DNA of 47,756 nt from Flavobacterium macrobrachii (GCF_014486675.1 NZ_JACTAC010000019.1:1-47756), one strand, 5' to 3'. Positions 29,407 to 37,775 are shown, numbered from the stretch's first letter. Numbers and translations: made by a program. The notes: generated by a model from the letters alone, not told the origin.

Positions 29407-30440
29407 CTTTCTAATTTTATTTCCAAATAACTTTCAAAATAGTTTTCGTCGTTTGTAACTTTAAAGGTATGACGATTTGGGAAATAATATTCCAAACGTT
29501 TTTCCAGATTAGTTAATCCAATGCCGGAATGAGCATCTTTCAGTTTTTTATTTATTTTGTTTTTTACTTCAATAATGAGTTTTTTATGGTTTGCTTTAAC
29601 GGAAAATAAAATAGGATTTTTGTTGTCATCTAAAACGCCATGCTTTATACAATTTTCAACAAAAGGAAGCAAAAGATACGGCGGAATAAGTTGGTTTTTA
29701 TCTTCGATTTCAAGTTGAAGTGAAATATAAATTTCATTAGTATTGCGAATTTTTTCCAACTCAATATAACTTTCAATGTATTTCAGTTCGCTGTCAATTG
29801 AGATTAGCTCTTTTTGAGTTTCATAGGTTGTAAAGCGCATAATTTTGCTCAATTTTTCAATGGCTGGCAATGCTTGTTCTGATTTTCTAAAAACCATCGA
29901 GTAAATATTATTTAGCGTATTGAAAATAAAATGCGGGTTGATTTGTGATTTTAAAAACTGAATTTCGGCTTTTTTCTTTTCTTCATTAAGTAAAACTTCA
30001 TTTTGTAGTGTTCGAATAAAATTGATAACCAGCCAAATAATCGTACTGGCAATTACTGGTTTTGAACCCCAATGCAAATTGTCAAAAATATAGTAGCCGA
30101 AAGATGTTCCTTCAAAATAATTTCCGGTTCCGATGGTGTATGGAAATACAATTTCTTCAATAAAATAGCGTGTCGTTATGAAATAAATGAAAATTAAAAC
30201 CAATCCAATTAAAAGTTTGCTCACCATTTTGATGTCAAAAAATTTTTTCAACATAAAAACATAGTTCAAATAAAAAGTTGAAACGGTAACAAATATGTAG
30301 CTTAAATCGAAATAGGTGATTTCATCAAAGCTTAAGATAAACTCATTTTCGGGTTTTAATTTTACAAAATAACCAAACAGAAAAATCAGCCAATAAATAA
30401 CATGAATAGCGATTTCTTTTTGTTTTGAGAATAGTTTCAT
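29403..30440 (-). CDS. Sensor histidine kinase of the LytS/YehU type
   Basis: Inner-membrane kinase of 345 residues. Residues 10-145 hold four hydrophobic segments with short loops, as in 5TM-less LytS-like sensors of Bacteroidota. The phospho-acceptor His170 lies in QINPHFIFNTLNNIY (His_kinase family), and the ATPase part has LLLPFVENCIKHGV (N box) and SGIGLTNLEKRLEYYF (G box). It forms one operon with the LytTR regulator and diverges from the DUF5694 gene. It carries no periplasmic sensor domain of note, so the stimulus is probably a membrane or intracellular signal. Confidence 0.92.
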   Translation of the reverse strand: MKLFSKQKEIAIHVIYWLIFLFGYFVKLKPENEFILSFDEITYFDLSYIFVTVSTFYLNYVFMLKKFFDIKMVSKLLIGLVLIFIYFITTRYFIEEIVFPYTIGTGNYFEGTSFGYYIFDNLHWGSKPVIASTIIWLVINFIRTLQNEVLLNEEKKKAEIQFLKSQINPHFIFNTLNNIYSMVFRKSEQALPAIEKLSKIMRFTTYETQKELISIDSELKYIESYIELEKIRNTNEIYISLQLEIEDKNQLIPPYLLLPFVENCIKHGVLDDNKNPILFSVKANHKKLIIEVKNKINKKLKDAHSGIGLTNLEKRLEYYFPNRHTFKVTNDENYFESYLEIKLER

Positions 30441-30591
30441 TAAAATTGAATTTTCATTTGGTAAAAGTAAGATAGCTTTTCCAAAGACAAAAAGTGTTGA
30501 CAGAGTAAAACAAGGTGTTTATCGAAATAATGAAGTACAAACAGTTGATAAACTTCAATTTTGCTTCAAATAATTTTAAAAAAATAAAATC

Positions 30592-31404
30592 ATGAACAAA
30601 GTAATTATGATGCTTGTACTTATAGCATTTTCAAAAACAATGGCGCAACAGCCTATTTTCAAAGACAAATTTGACGATGCTATTCCGGTTTTGAATTTTG
30701 GAACCTTTCACATGGGTTTTACTTCTGATGCCAATTCGGTAGATTTTGACGAAAATGATAGAAAAAATCAAGGAGATGTTAAAAAAGTGGCTAAAATGTT
30801 GGCAGAATTTAAACCAACCGTCATTATTGTAGAAATGCCGCCGAGTTTTAATGAAGCATTGCAAAAAGAATATTCAGAATATCTGAAAAACCCAAATATG
30901 ACATTTGAAAATCCTTCAGAAATAGAGCTTTTGGCATATGAAGTTGGACGTTTGAATAATGCGCAACGTATTTATGGCATTGACCATAAAATGGGTTACA
31001 ATTATAATATTGGCAATACCATTCAAAATAAAGTGAATGACAAAACCTATGAAAAATATTTTCAGTTGATAGATAAGGAAGAGAAAAAACTGAATTATGA
31101 CAACCTTTCGCTGTTAGACAAATTGAAAGTAGATAATCATCCGCAGTATTTGGATTTTCTAATCAATGTTAATGCCGAAATATTGTCATATGTTTCCACC
31201 AAAGATAAATTTGAAGGTGCAGATGAAGCCGCAAAATATTACCATCGTAACATTAGAATGTATTCTAATTTAAACCAAATCGAATTGAATGAAAATGATA
31301 GAGTTTTTATCTTGATGGGAGCAAGTCATACCGCTTATTTTAATGATTTTATGAAGCGAAGCCCAAAATATAAATTAGTTGATCCGTTTTTGTACTTAAA
31401 ATAA
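30592..31404 (+). CDS. DUF5694-like exported protein
   Basis: Protein of 270 residues with a signal peptide (ending TMAQQ). The mature part begins with VLNFGTFHMGFT and ends with RVFILMGASHTAYF. The pattern of an N-terminal GTFHMG, a VEMPP strand and a late ASH motif resembles the TraB/Tiki/EreA-like superfamily, where such His and Glu residues bind metal or act in catalysis. DUF5694 is the most likely family; this is from memory of similar proteins. The activity is unknown. It is divergent from the kinase gene (151 bases) and reads alone; tsaC begins 59 bases downstream. Confidence 0.75.
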   Translation: MNKVIMMLVLIAFSKTMAQQPIFKDKFDDAIPVLNFGTFHMGFTSDANSVDFDENDRKNQGDVKKVAKMLAEFKPTVIIVEMPPSFNEALQKEYSEYLKNPNMTFENPSEIELLAYEVGRLNNAQRIYGIDHKMGYNYNIGNTIQNKVNDKTYEKYFQLIDKEEKKLNYDNLSLLDKLKVDNHPQYLDFLINVNAEILSYVSTKDKFEGADEAAKYYHRNIRMYSNLNQIELNENDRVFILMGASHTAYFNDFMKRSPKYKLVDPFLYLK

Positions 31405-31463
31405 AAGTAAAAAGGCTTCGCTATTTCTTTAAATTTGCGTAACTTGATGCAAATTATACACGA

Positions 31464-32084
31464 ATGGCAGAATTTATTAAAATATACGAAGACAAACCCA
31501 GCGAAGCGGCGATTAAAAAAGTAGTAGAAGTTTTGCGCGATGGTGGATTGGTAATTTATCCAACCGATACGGTTTATGGATTAGGTTGTGATATTACCAA
31601 TTCTCGTGCTTTGGAGCGCATTGCAAAAATCAAAGGAATTAAACTAGAAAAAGCCAATTTCTCGTTTATTTGTCACGATTTGAGTAATCTTTCTGATTAT
31701 GTTCGCCAGATTGATACCGCAACGTTTAAGATTTTAAAGCGAAGTCTTCCCGGACCATATACTTTTATTTTACCTGGAAACAACGATTTGCCCAAAGAAT
31801 TTAGAAAGAAAAAAACTGTTGGAATTCGTGTCCCCGATAATAATATTGCGCTTCAAATTGTAAAATTGCTTGGAAACCCAATCGTTTCAACTTCCATTCA
31901 CGACGATGATGAGGTTTTGGAATATTCAACCGATCCGGAACTAATTTTTGAGAAATGGCAAAACAAAGTCGATTTAGTTATCGATGGCGGTTATGGTGAC
32001 AATGTAGGTTCCACGATTATCGATTTATCAGGTTATGAACCAGTAGTTATTCGTGAAGGAAAAGGCGATATTGATATTTTTTAG
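31464..32084 (+). CDS. tsaC: L-threonylcarbamoyladenylate synthase (Sua5/YrdC family)
   Basis: Makes threonylcarbamoyl-AMP from threonine, bicarbonate and ATP, the first step of the t6A37 tRNA modification. It has 206 residues with only the YrdC domain: KVVEVLRDGGLVIYPTDTVYGLGCD near the start, the basic KGIKLEKANFSFICHD segment, RSLPGPYTFIL, KKTVGIRVPDN and GSTIIDLSGYEPVVIREG at the end. There is no C-terminal Sua5 domain. The last 49 codons have a second, diverged copy at 45930-46076. Convergent with ilvE across a shared terminator. Confidence 0.93.
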   Translation: MAEFIKIYEDKPSEAAIKKVVEVLRDGGLVIYPTDTVYGLGCDITNSRALERIAKIKGIKLEKANFSFICHDLSNLSDYVRQIDTATFKILKRSLPGPYTFILPGNNDLPKEFRKKKTVGIRVPDNNIALQIVKLLGNPIVSTSIHDDDEVLEYSTDPELIFEKWQNKVDLVIDGGYGDNVGSTIIDLSGYEPVVIREGKGDIDIF

Positions 32085-32113
32085 TATACAAACCTTGGGT
32101 ATGCCAACAAAAA

Positions 32114-32141
32114 AAAAGCGGCTTCCATTGAAACCGCTTTT
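32114..32141. terminator. Bidirectional terminator between tsaC and ilvE
   Basis: AAAAGCGG-C-TTC / GAA-A-CCGCTTTT hairpin: eight outer pairs, one mismatch, three inner pairs. A/T-runs on both sides allow use in both directions. Confidence 0.8.
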
Positions 32142-32157
32142 GAAGATAATTTAAAAT

Positions 32158-33225
32158 CTAAATCTTAACCGTCCAACCAAAAGTATCTTCAGCCAAGTTA
32201 TATTGAATTTTAGTTAATTTATCCTTCAAATCCATCGCAATAGAGTTCTGTAATTTAGGCAACTCATAATAATCTTCCTTGTATTGAAACCCTACTATTG
32301 GACTAACTACCGCAGCAGTTCCAGCACCAAATATTTCTTTTAAACTACCGTCTTTTGCAGCAGTTACAATTTCATCAACTAGTACAGAGCGTTCCTCCAC
32401 CTTGATACCTTCGCGCTTTGCTAAGTCAATTAAACTCTTTCGGGTGACACCATCAAGAATTCGTTCACTAGTTGGAGCAGTATATAAGGTATCATTTATC
32501 TTAAAGAAAACATTCATTGTTCCAGCTTCTTCTAGCTTTGTATGCGTGGCATCATCAGTCCAAATAATTTGTTGGAAACCTTTCTCCTGTGCTAATTTCT
32601 GAGGATAAAATTGAGCAGAATAATTTCCGGCAGCTTTTGCAGCACCAATACCACCGTTAGCAGCACGACTATAATGCTCAGCAATAATAACTTTTACATC
32701 ACCAGAATAATAAGATTTAGCAGGCGAAAGAATAATCATAAAACGGTACTGTGTCGAAGGTTGAGCAATAACTCCAGAACCAATAGCAATCATAAATGGT
32801 CGAATATAAAGCGTATTACCCAAACCTTTTTTTACCCATGCACGTTCTATATCCAATATAGTTTTCAATCCATCAATAAAAATGCTCTCAGGAACTTCTG
32901 GCATCGCCATTCTAACCGCAGATTTATTGAAACGGTCTAAGTTTTGATCAGGTCTAAAAATCCATACTTGGTCTTGCTCATCTTTATAGGCTTTCATTCC
33001 TTCAAAAATTGCTTGACCATAGTGAAACACCTTAGCCGAAGGATCAATCATAAAAGGTTCATAAGGTTTAATCACAGGTTTTCCCCATTTCCCTTCTTTA
33101 AAATCACACACTAACATATGGTCAGTGAAAGTGCTTCCAAAAGAAAGATTGTCAAAATCTACGCTGTTTATTTTTGATGAAGTAGCAAGTACTATATCGA
33201 TTTCGTGAGTGTTTTTAGTATCCAT
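32158..33225 (-). CDS. ilvE: Branched-chain amino acid aminotransferase
   Basis: PLP enzyme that transfers amino groups to and from leucine, isoleucine and valine. It has 355 residues, the size of the BCAT type II subgroup. Lys197 in GIGAAKAAGNYSA is the Schiff-base lysine; FHYGQAIFEGMKAY, RPDQNLDRFN and RPFMIAIG are class IV aminotransferase motifs, and the late GTAAVVSPI matches the phosphate-binding loop. Other ilv/leu genes are not in the window, so it stands apart from the pathway genes. Confidence 0.95.
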   Translation of the reverse strand: MDTKNTHEIDIVLATSSKINSVDFDNLSFGSTFTDHMLVCDFKEGKWGKPVIKPYEPFMIDPSAKVFHYGQAIFEGMKAYKDEQDQVWIFRPDQNLDRFNKSAVRMAMPEVPESIFIDGLKTILDIERAWVKKGLGNTLYIRPFMIAIGSGVIAQPSTQYRFMIILSPAKSYYSGDVKVIIAEHYSRAANGGIGAAKAAGNYSAQFYPQKLAQEKGFQQIIWTDDATHTKLEEAGTMNVFFKINDTLYTAPTSERILDGVTRKSLIDLAKREGIKVEERSVLVDEIVTAAKDGSLKEIFGAGTAAVVSPIVGFQYKEDYYELPKLQNSIAMDLKDKLTKIQYNLAEDTFGWTVKI

Positions 33226-33420
33226 TTAATGTTTTGTTCAGCCATGCTTGATGCAAATATTTGATAAACAATCATATACATTTCCGCCTGACTATTAGTG
33301 GTTGTGATGTTAGTTTTTTGTAAAACTATTAAAAATTTTAATTTTAATTTAGATTGATTATTTTTTTTTTCAAAAGCTAAATTTTAATCAAATACTAATG
33401 CATCTTTTGTCTAATCTAAT

Positions 33421-33428
33421 TACTTTTG
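33421..33428 (+). promoter_or_regulatory. Probable -7 box of the DUF4920 operon
   Basis: TACTTTTG fits TAnnTTTG and lies 26 bases before the ATG at 33455. No TTG at the ideal -33 spacing. Confidence 0.45.
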
Positions 33429-33454
33429 TTTCAGTTAATCAATAACTTTTTTTT

Positions 33455-33949
33455 ATGAAAAAAACAATTTCACTTTTAGTAGCATGTTTTCTAATTACAG
33501 CAGTAGGATTTGCTCAAGCCAATAAAAAAGCTAAACTAAATACAGCCGATTATGCTTTATTTGGACAAAAGTTTGCATTAGATAAAGTAATGACCGAAAA
33601 AGAAATGCTAAAAAAATATAAAGCCTTAAAAAAAGGTGATACAATTACTGTTAAGTTTACTTCAAACATAAAATCAGTTTGTAAAAAGAAAGGATGTTGG
33701 ATGAACCTTGACTTATCTAATGATCAAAAAGCATTTGTAAAGTTTAAAGACTATGGCTTTTTTGTTCCTCTAAATGCTGATGGTAGTGATGCTGTAGTCT
33801 CTGGAAAAGCCTATGTAGAAATAGTAAGTGTTGACGAGTTAAGACATTATGCAAAAGACGCAGGAAAGTCACAAGCAGAAATCAATAAAATAAAAAAACC
33901 AGAAGTGACTTATGCTTTCATGGCTGACGGAGTTTATTTAAAAAAATAA
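33455..33949 (+). CDS. DUF4920 exported protein
   Basis: Protein of 164 residues with a signal peptide ending VGFAQ. The mature part holds the DUF4920 core: KVMTEKEMLKKYKALKKGDTITVKF, then SVCKKKGCWMNLDL with two cysteines five residues apart, then AFVKFKDYGFFVPLN. The fold is probably an OB-like or beta-barrel periplasmic domain; the Cys pair could bind metal or form a disulfide. The next gene starts four bases after its stop and encodes a CxxCH lipoprotein, which hints at a shared periplasmic redox role. Function not established. Confidence 0.82.
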   Translation: MKKTISLLVACFLITAVGFAQANKKAKLNTADYALFGQKFALDKVMTEKEMLKKYKALKKGDTITVKFTSNIKSVCKKKGCWMNLDLSNDQKAFVKFKDYGFFVPLNADGSDAVVSGKAYVEIVSVDELRHYAKDAGKSQAEINKIKKPEVTYAFMADGVYLKK

Positions 33950-33952
33950 CCC

Positions 33953-34417
33953 ATGAAGAAAGTATTCATTCTATGTTTAGCAATAGCTTCCTTATTTTCT
34001 TGTCAAAAAAAAGAAACTGAAGCTGCCAAAAAAGAAACTTGTACAACCGATACAATTCCCGCTAAAGAAGAAAAGAAGTTTGAAATGTATCAAATGTCTG
34101 AAATGGCAGCATTGATGGAACAAATGTATGTGGACAATCTACGGTTAAAAGAACGCATACAAAAGGGCGAAAAGATTGGAGAGTTTCCTCAGCATTTTAT
34201 GAAAATTCATAGTGCCGTGATGACTGATAAACAAGAAAACGACGATTTCTTCAAACAACAAGCCGCAAAATTCATCAAAGCACAAGAATTGATATACAAA
34301 GAACCAGCCAAAGCCAAAGAACACTTCAATGCAGGAATTGATGCTTGTATTCAATGTCATCAACAAAAATGTGGCGGACCAATACCTAGAATTAAAAAGC
34401 TTTACATAAAAGAATAA
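33953..34417 (+). CDS. Lipoprotein with one c-type haem motif
   Basis: Lipoprotein of 154 residues. The signal ends at Cys17 (LFSCQKKE). A Lys/Glu/Thr linker is followed by an all-helical domain with the haem-attachment motif CIQCH at about 133-137 near the C-terminus, continued by QQKCGGPIPRI. A helical domain with a late CxxCH resembles cytochrome c'-like proteins. Haem binding is inferred from the motif alone. It is the second gene of an operon of DUF4920, this gene and mnmD (gaps of three and two bases). Confidence 0.75.
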   Translation: MKKVFILCLAIASLFSCQKKETEAAKKETCTTDTIPAKEEKKFEMYQMSEMAALMEQMYVDNLRLKERIQKGEKIGEFPQHFMKIHSAVMTDKQENDDFFKQQAAKFIKAQELIYKEPAKAKEHFNAGIDACIQCHQQKCGGPIPRIKKLYIKE

Positions 34418-34419
34418 CA

Positions 34420-35076
34420 TTGAAACGCGAGATTATTACAACCAAAGACGGTTCAACATCGCTATTCATTCCAGAATGGAACGAAACCTATCATTCTAAA
34501 AACGGTGCCATTCAAGAAGCTTATCATGTATTCATAAAAAACGGACTTTCTATTTTCAAAGGAAAGTCAGTTTCTATTTTAGAAATAGGATTTGGTACAG
34601 GATTAAATGCTTTTATCACTTCTCTAGAAGCTGAAAAAAATAATCTACCTATTGATTACACTGCAGTAGAGGCTTTTCCTATTACTATTGAAGAAATTGA
34701 TGCAATGAATTTTGCTTCAAAGATAGATTCCAATAAAACAAATATATTCATAGCCATACATCAACTTAACTGGGAAGTAAAAAACCAAGTTTGCGACAAC
34801 TTTTACTTAACTAAACGCAAGCAATTCTTTCAAGATATAAATGACAAAGAATATTTTGATATAATCTACTTTGATGCTTTTAGCTTTGATGTTCAACCCG
34901 AACTTTGGAGTGAAGCTATATTCACAAAAATGCATACAGCTTTAAAAACCAATGGAATACTTGTAACTTATGCTTGTAGAACAATAATAAAACAAGCCAT
35001 GATTTCGGCAGGTTTTAGTATTGAAAAGCTTCCAGGAGCGCCAGGAAAAAGAGAGATGTTAAGAGCATACAAATAA
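34420..35076 (+). CDS. mnmD: tRNA 5-methylaminomethyl-2-thiouridine methyltransferase (MnmD-like)
   Basis: SAM-dependent methyltransferase of 218 residues for the last step of mnm5s2U34 synthesis in tRNA. It uses a TTG start at 34420 (TTG AAA CGC), two bases after the stop of the haem lipoprotein. SAM motif I is ILEIGFGTGLNAF, with AVEAFPI as motif II, IIYFDAFSFDVQPELW as motif IV and GILVTYACRTIIKQAMISAGF later. It lacks the FAD oxidase domain of MnmC, so it is the stand-alone MnmD form. It ends the operon. Confidence 0.85.
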   Translation: MKREIITTKDGSTSLFIPEWNETYHSKNGAIQEAYHVFIKNGLSIFKGKSVSILEIGFGTGLNAFITSLEAEKNNLPIDYTAVEAFPITIEEIDAMNFASKIDSNKTNIFIAIHQLNWEVKNQVCDNFYLTKRKQFFQDINDKEYFDIIYFDAFSFDVQPELWSEAIFTKMHTALKTNGILVTYACRTIIKQAMISAGFSIEKLPGAPGKREMLRAYK

Positions 35077-35134
35077 AAATACAATATAAAATTTAACGTT
35101 TCTCTAAATAATATTTAACAATTAAAGCAAGACA

Positions 35135-35160
35135 TTGAATTTTTCTTTTTATTAACTTTG
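35135..35160 (+). promoter_or_regulatory. Probable promoter of the first 64-residue protein gene
   Basis: TTG at 35135-35137 and TAACTTTG at 35153-35160. The spacing of 15 bases is shorter than usual, but the -7 box fits well. The ATG at 35198 is 37 bases downstream. Confidence 0.45.
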
Positions 35161-35197
35161 AAATAATCAAAATTTCCTAATCTTAAAGAAGTTCAAC

Positions 35198-35392
35198 ATG
35201 TCCAAATCAATGTTATTATATACTAAAAAAGTATTAAAAGGTGTGAGCTTTGACGTCACTCTTTTTTGTAAAGAATTAAAGAAAGCCTACAAAGTATTAT
35301 TACCTCATGAGTTAGATGAGTTGACCAAATGGCTACTCAGTTACACTCAAACTCGGCCAGAATTAAGGCAATGCATCTTACATATAAACTAG
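35198..35392 (+). CDS. 64-residue helical protein, paralogue A
   Basis: Small protein of 64 residues without signal peptide or cysteine pair motif. It shares 33 of 64 positions, without gaps, with the protein at 35602-35796: YTKxVLxxVSFD, LFxKELKKAxK, LLPxE, WL, PEL and a final IN. The shape suggests two or three amphipathic helices. I do not recognise a named family. Each copy has its own -7-like box and they are separated by a terminator-like hairpin, so they are transcribed independently and perhaps under different conditions. Confidence 0.8.
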   Translation: MSKSMLLYTKKVLKGVSFDVTLFCKELKKAYKVLLPHELDELTKWLLSYTQTRPELRQCILHIN

Positions 35393-35473
35393 GTTAAACT
35401 AAAAGGAACAGTAATTGTTTCTTTTTTTTAGCACAATGTTTTTATTATAAGAAAATAGTATCAAAAAAGGTTA

Positions 35474-35520
35474 AAAAACACCGATAATCGACAAAAAAAG
35501 CACTTTATCGATGTTTTTTA
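35474..35520 (+). terminator. Hairpin after the first 64-residue gene
   Basis: Arms AAAAACACCGATAA (35474-35487) and TTATCGATGTTTTT (35505-35518) pair over 14 bp with one mismatch, followed by T-rich sequence. It lies about 80 bases after the stop. Confidence 0.6.
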
Positions 35521-35542
35521 TCGATTTTTTTTGGTAACTATC

Positions 35543-35550
35543 TAAGTTTG
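35543..35550 (+). promoter_or_regulatory. Probable -7 box of the second 64-residue gene
   Basis: TAAGTTTG, a TAnnTTTG match 52 bases before the ATG at 35602. No -33 TTG at correct spacing. Confidence 0.45.
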
Positions 35551-35601
35551 ATATACTTTTATCATGAGTTTAAAAATAAGATAACCCTAAATCTTACTAT
35601 T

Positions 35602-35796
35602 ATGCCTAGAATGATCTACGATTACACTAAATCTGTGCTCGAAAGAGTGAGTTTTGATCCAATTCTCTTTACCAAAGAATTGAAGAAGGCAGTTAAAAAT
35701 CTATTGCCTTATGAAATTGAACAATTAAAAAGGTGGCTTCAATTTTTTACAAAGGAAAAGCCCGAGTTAAAAACATGTTTGAGTTTAATAAATTAG
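35602..35796 (+). CDS. 64-residue helical protein, paralogue B
   Basis: The start at 35602 (MPRMIYDYTK) is chosen because it makes the protein exactly collinear with paralogue A; an in-frame start at 35548 would lie on the -7 box. Conserved blocks with A are YTKxVL, VSFD, KELKKA and LLPxE, and the C-terminal PELxxC. Tandem duplication with about half of residues changed implies an old duplication kept by selection. Function unknown. A terminator follows. Confidence 0.8.
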   Translation: MPRMIYDYTKSVLERVSFDPILFTKELKKAVKNLLPYEIEQLKRWLQFFTKEKPELKTCLSLIN

Positions 35797-35808
35797 TTTT
35801 AAGAGAGA

Positions 35809-35842
35809 AATAAGGAGTTTGTGCGAGCTCCTTATTTTTTTT
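35809..35842 (+). terminator. Terminator between paralogue B and oxyR
   Basis: AATAAGGAG (35809-35817) and CTCCTTATT (35828-35836) form a 9-bp stem, followed by a T-run. It overlaps the stop codon end of convergent oxyR. Confidence 0.8.
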
Positions 35843-36773
35843 GTAATGGACTTATTATTTCAACATTTTGAAATGCAATTGCACCTCTAATTACTCCAGA
35901 AATAGTCGTTCTAAGCGCATCAATAATGTGAATTTTCAATTCGTTTTTAGGGAATAATAGACTAACTTCACGAGCCGGTTTTGGTTCTGCAAATTGTCTT
36001 AATTTAACTTTGTTTTTCTCGTTTAAATCCAAAGTATGTAAGTAGGGAAGAAGCGTTGTGCCCAAACCTTCATCGGCTAGTTTTATTAAAGTTTCAAAAC
36101 TGCCACTTTCTATTTGAAAATGATTTTTTTCGGTTTGATTTTTATTTTTACAAAGGTTTAAAATTCCATCTCTAAAACAATGTCCATCCTGAAGCAAGAG
36201 GATTTCGTTGATGTCTAAATCGTCAATATCGATTTCAGATTTAGTAAATGTTTTGTGACTTTCAGGAATATAAGCTACAAATGGTTCATAATAAAGTACA
36301 ATTTCCTTAATCTTTTCTTCTTCCAAAGGCGTAACTGCAATGGCTGCATCAAGATGACCATTATTGAGTTTGTCAATGATTTCATTTGTGTTTAACTCTT
36401 CAATGATTAAGTTTACTTTTGGGTATTTCTTAATAAAATTGTTAAGAAACATTGGCAGAAGCGTTGGCATAACTGTAGGGATAATTCCTAGTCTAAATTC
36501 ACCTCCAATAAATCCTTTTTGCTGATCAACAATATCTTTAATTCTATCGGCTTCGTTAACAATGTTTTTTGCTTGATTAACAATTTTTTGACCAATTTCT
36601 GTTAGTTGTATTGGTTTTTTTGTTCGGTCAAATATTTGAATACCAAGTTCTTCTTCTATTTTTTGTATTTGCATACTTAAGGTAGGTTGTGTAACAAAGC
36701 ATTTTTCCGCTGCAAGAGTAAAGTTTTTGTATTCTGCTACCGCTAAAACATATTGAAGTTGAGTAATTGTCAT
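35832..36773 (-). CDS. oxyR: OxyR hydrogen-peroxide sensor (LysR family)
   Basis: LysR-type activator of 313 residues. The winged helix-turn-helix (residues 1-60: FTLAAEKCFVTQPTLSMQIQKIEEELG) is followed by a linker helix and periplasmic-binding-like sensor domain. The redox pair Cys199 and Cys208 lies in DGHCFRDGILNLC, at the same residue numbers and spacing as E. coli OxyR, so direct H2O2 sensing by disulfide formation is well supported. It faces away from dps across 115 bases with a palindrome between them. Probable targets in this window are dps, katG and the peroxiredoxin operon; only the dps link is supported by position. Confidence 0.94.
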   Translation of the reverse strand: MTITQLQYVLAVAEYKNFTLAAEKCFVTQPTLSMQIQKIEEELGIQIFDRTKKPIQLTEIGQKIVNQAKNIVNEADRIKDIVDQQKGFIGGEFRLGIIPTVMPTLLPMFLNNFIKKYPKVNLIIEELNTNEIIDKLNNGHLDAAIAVTPLEEEKIKEIVLYYEPFVAYIPESHKTFTKSEIDIDDLDINEILLLQDGHCFRDGILNLCKNKNQTEKNHFQIESGSFETLIKLADEGLGTTLLPYLHTLDLNEKNKVKLRQFAEPKPAREVSLLFPKNELKIHIIDALRTTISGVIRGAIAFQNVEIISPLQKK

Positions 36774-36791
36774 TTATAGTATATTTTGATA

Positions 36792-36799
36792 CAAATATA
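36792..36799 (-). promoter_or_regulatory. -7 box of oxyR
   Basis: Minus-strand TATATTTG, a TAnnTTTG match 18 bases before the oxyR start codon. It lies next to the palindrome at 36805-36821, so a regulator bound there would block this promoter. Confidence 0.55.
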
Positions 36800-36804
36800 A
36801 AAAC

Positions 36805-36821
36805 TATCAATTTAATTGATA
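36805..36821. promoter_or_regulatory. Palindromic operator candidate between oxyR and dps
   Basis: TATCAATT-T-AATTGATA is a perfect 17-base palindrome. An imperfect dyad AATGATAATTGTCATT follows at 36821-36836. Such back-to-back dyads upstream of divergent genes are usual for LysR-family operators (T-N11-A type). OxyR is the obvious candidate protein: self-repression of oxyR and activation of dps. Confidence 0.6.
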
Positions 36822-36888
36822 ATGATAATTGTCATTTTATATCGTAATTTGATTAAATTATTTAGCATTAAGAAAAATTAAAATTATC

Positions 36889-37368
36889 ATGAAAGTAAAT
36901 AGTCTTGGATTACCCGTAAAAGAAACCGAAATATTAGTAGCAGAATTAAATATTTTATTGTCTAGTTTTCAAGTATATTATCAAAACTTGAGAGGTTTAC
37001 ATTGGAATATTAGAGGAAAACGTTTTTTTGATTTGCATTTAAAATTTGAAGAACTGTATAATGATTCTCAACTTAAAATCGATTTAATTGCTGAAAGAGT
37101 GTTAACTTTGGGTGGAATTCCATTTCATACTTTTGATGATTATATCAAAAACAGTAAAATAAAAGTTGGGAAAAACATTCATAATGATGAAGAAGCTATC
37201 ACCTTGATTGTAAATTCGTTAACAGAGTTGTTGAAAGTAGAGCGAGTTATCTTGTTACAATCTGGAACTATTGATGATGAAGGAACTAACTCTATGATGA
37301 GTGATTTTATCAAAGAGCAAGAAAAAACTATTTGGATGATGAAAGCATGGTTAGAGGAAGAAATGTAA
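36889..37368 (+). CDS. dps: Dps-family ferritin-like DNA protection protein
   Basis: Dodecameric mini-ferritin of 159 residues that oxidises Fe(II) with H2O2 and protects DNA. The inter-subunit ferroxidase ligands are all in place: His38 (GLHWN), His50, Glu54, Asp65 and Glu69, with the spacing of Listeria and other Dps proteins. The N-terminal tail is short with few lysines, so direct DNA binding may be weak. It is transcribed away from oxyR, as in other peroxide-controlled dps genes. Confidence 0.94.
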   Translation: MKVNSLGLPVKETEILVAELNILLSSFQVYYQNLRGLHWNIRGKRFFDLHLKFEELYNDSQLKIDLIAERVLTLGGIPFHTFDDYIKNSKIKVGKNIHNDEEAITLIVNSLTELLKVERVILLQSGTIDDEGTNSMMSDFIKEQEKTIWMMKAWLEEEM

Positions 37369-37433
37369 ATAGTAAGATGTTAAAATTTATTTAAAAAAAG
37401 GAGCAAATTCCTTTGTAATGTTACATTTGTTCA

Positions 37434-37715
37434 ATGAAGTTTTTGGTACAATTCATATTAGTTCTTTTCGTTGCATTTCTAGTTACTCCAACTGTGGTTA
37501 GTATTATAGAAAAGAAGAATGATGTATCAATTTTTTTTAGTCTAGCTGAAGAAGAAATTCACAAAGAGCTGAAAGAAGTCAAAGCTGACCTCAAACTATA
37601 TTACTGTCTAAATATATCAAAAACAGTAAAAAAGTTAAAAATTATATCAGAAAAACTCTCTGAGCATGATAAAGTTTCTTCAATAATATTTTCACCACCG
37701 CCCGAATTTATTTAA
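37434..37715 (+). CDS. Small membrane or exported protein of unknown function
   Basis: Protein of 93 residues with an N-terminal hydrophobic segment (QFILVLFVAFLVTPTVVSII) and a charged helical remainder (EEEIHKELKEVKADLKLYYC...SEKLSEHDKV), probably one membrane helix with the rest inside the periplasm or cytoplasm. I do not recognise it. The gap to dps is 65 bases and to the transporter 60 bases. A short hairpin (TCGC/GCGA) lies just upstream of the transporter gene. Confidence 0.65.
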   Translation: MKFLVQFILVLFVAFLVTPTVVSIIEKKNDVSIFFSLAEEEIHKELKEVKADLKLYYCLNISKTVKKLKIISEKLSEHDKVSSIIFSPPPEFI

Positions 37716-37775
37716 TACTTTTGATTAAAGATTTCGCACTTGCGAGATAGTATTTGTATTAAATAAAATAAGGTA

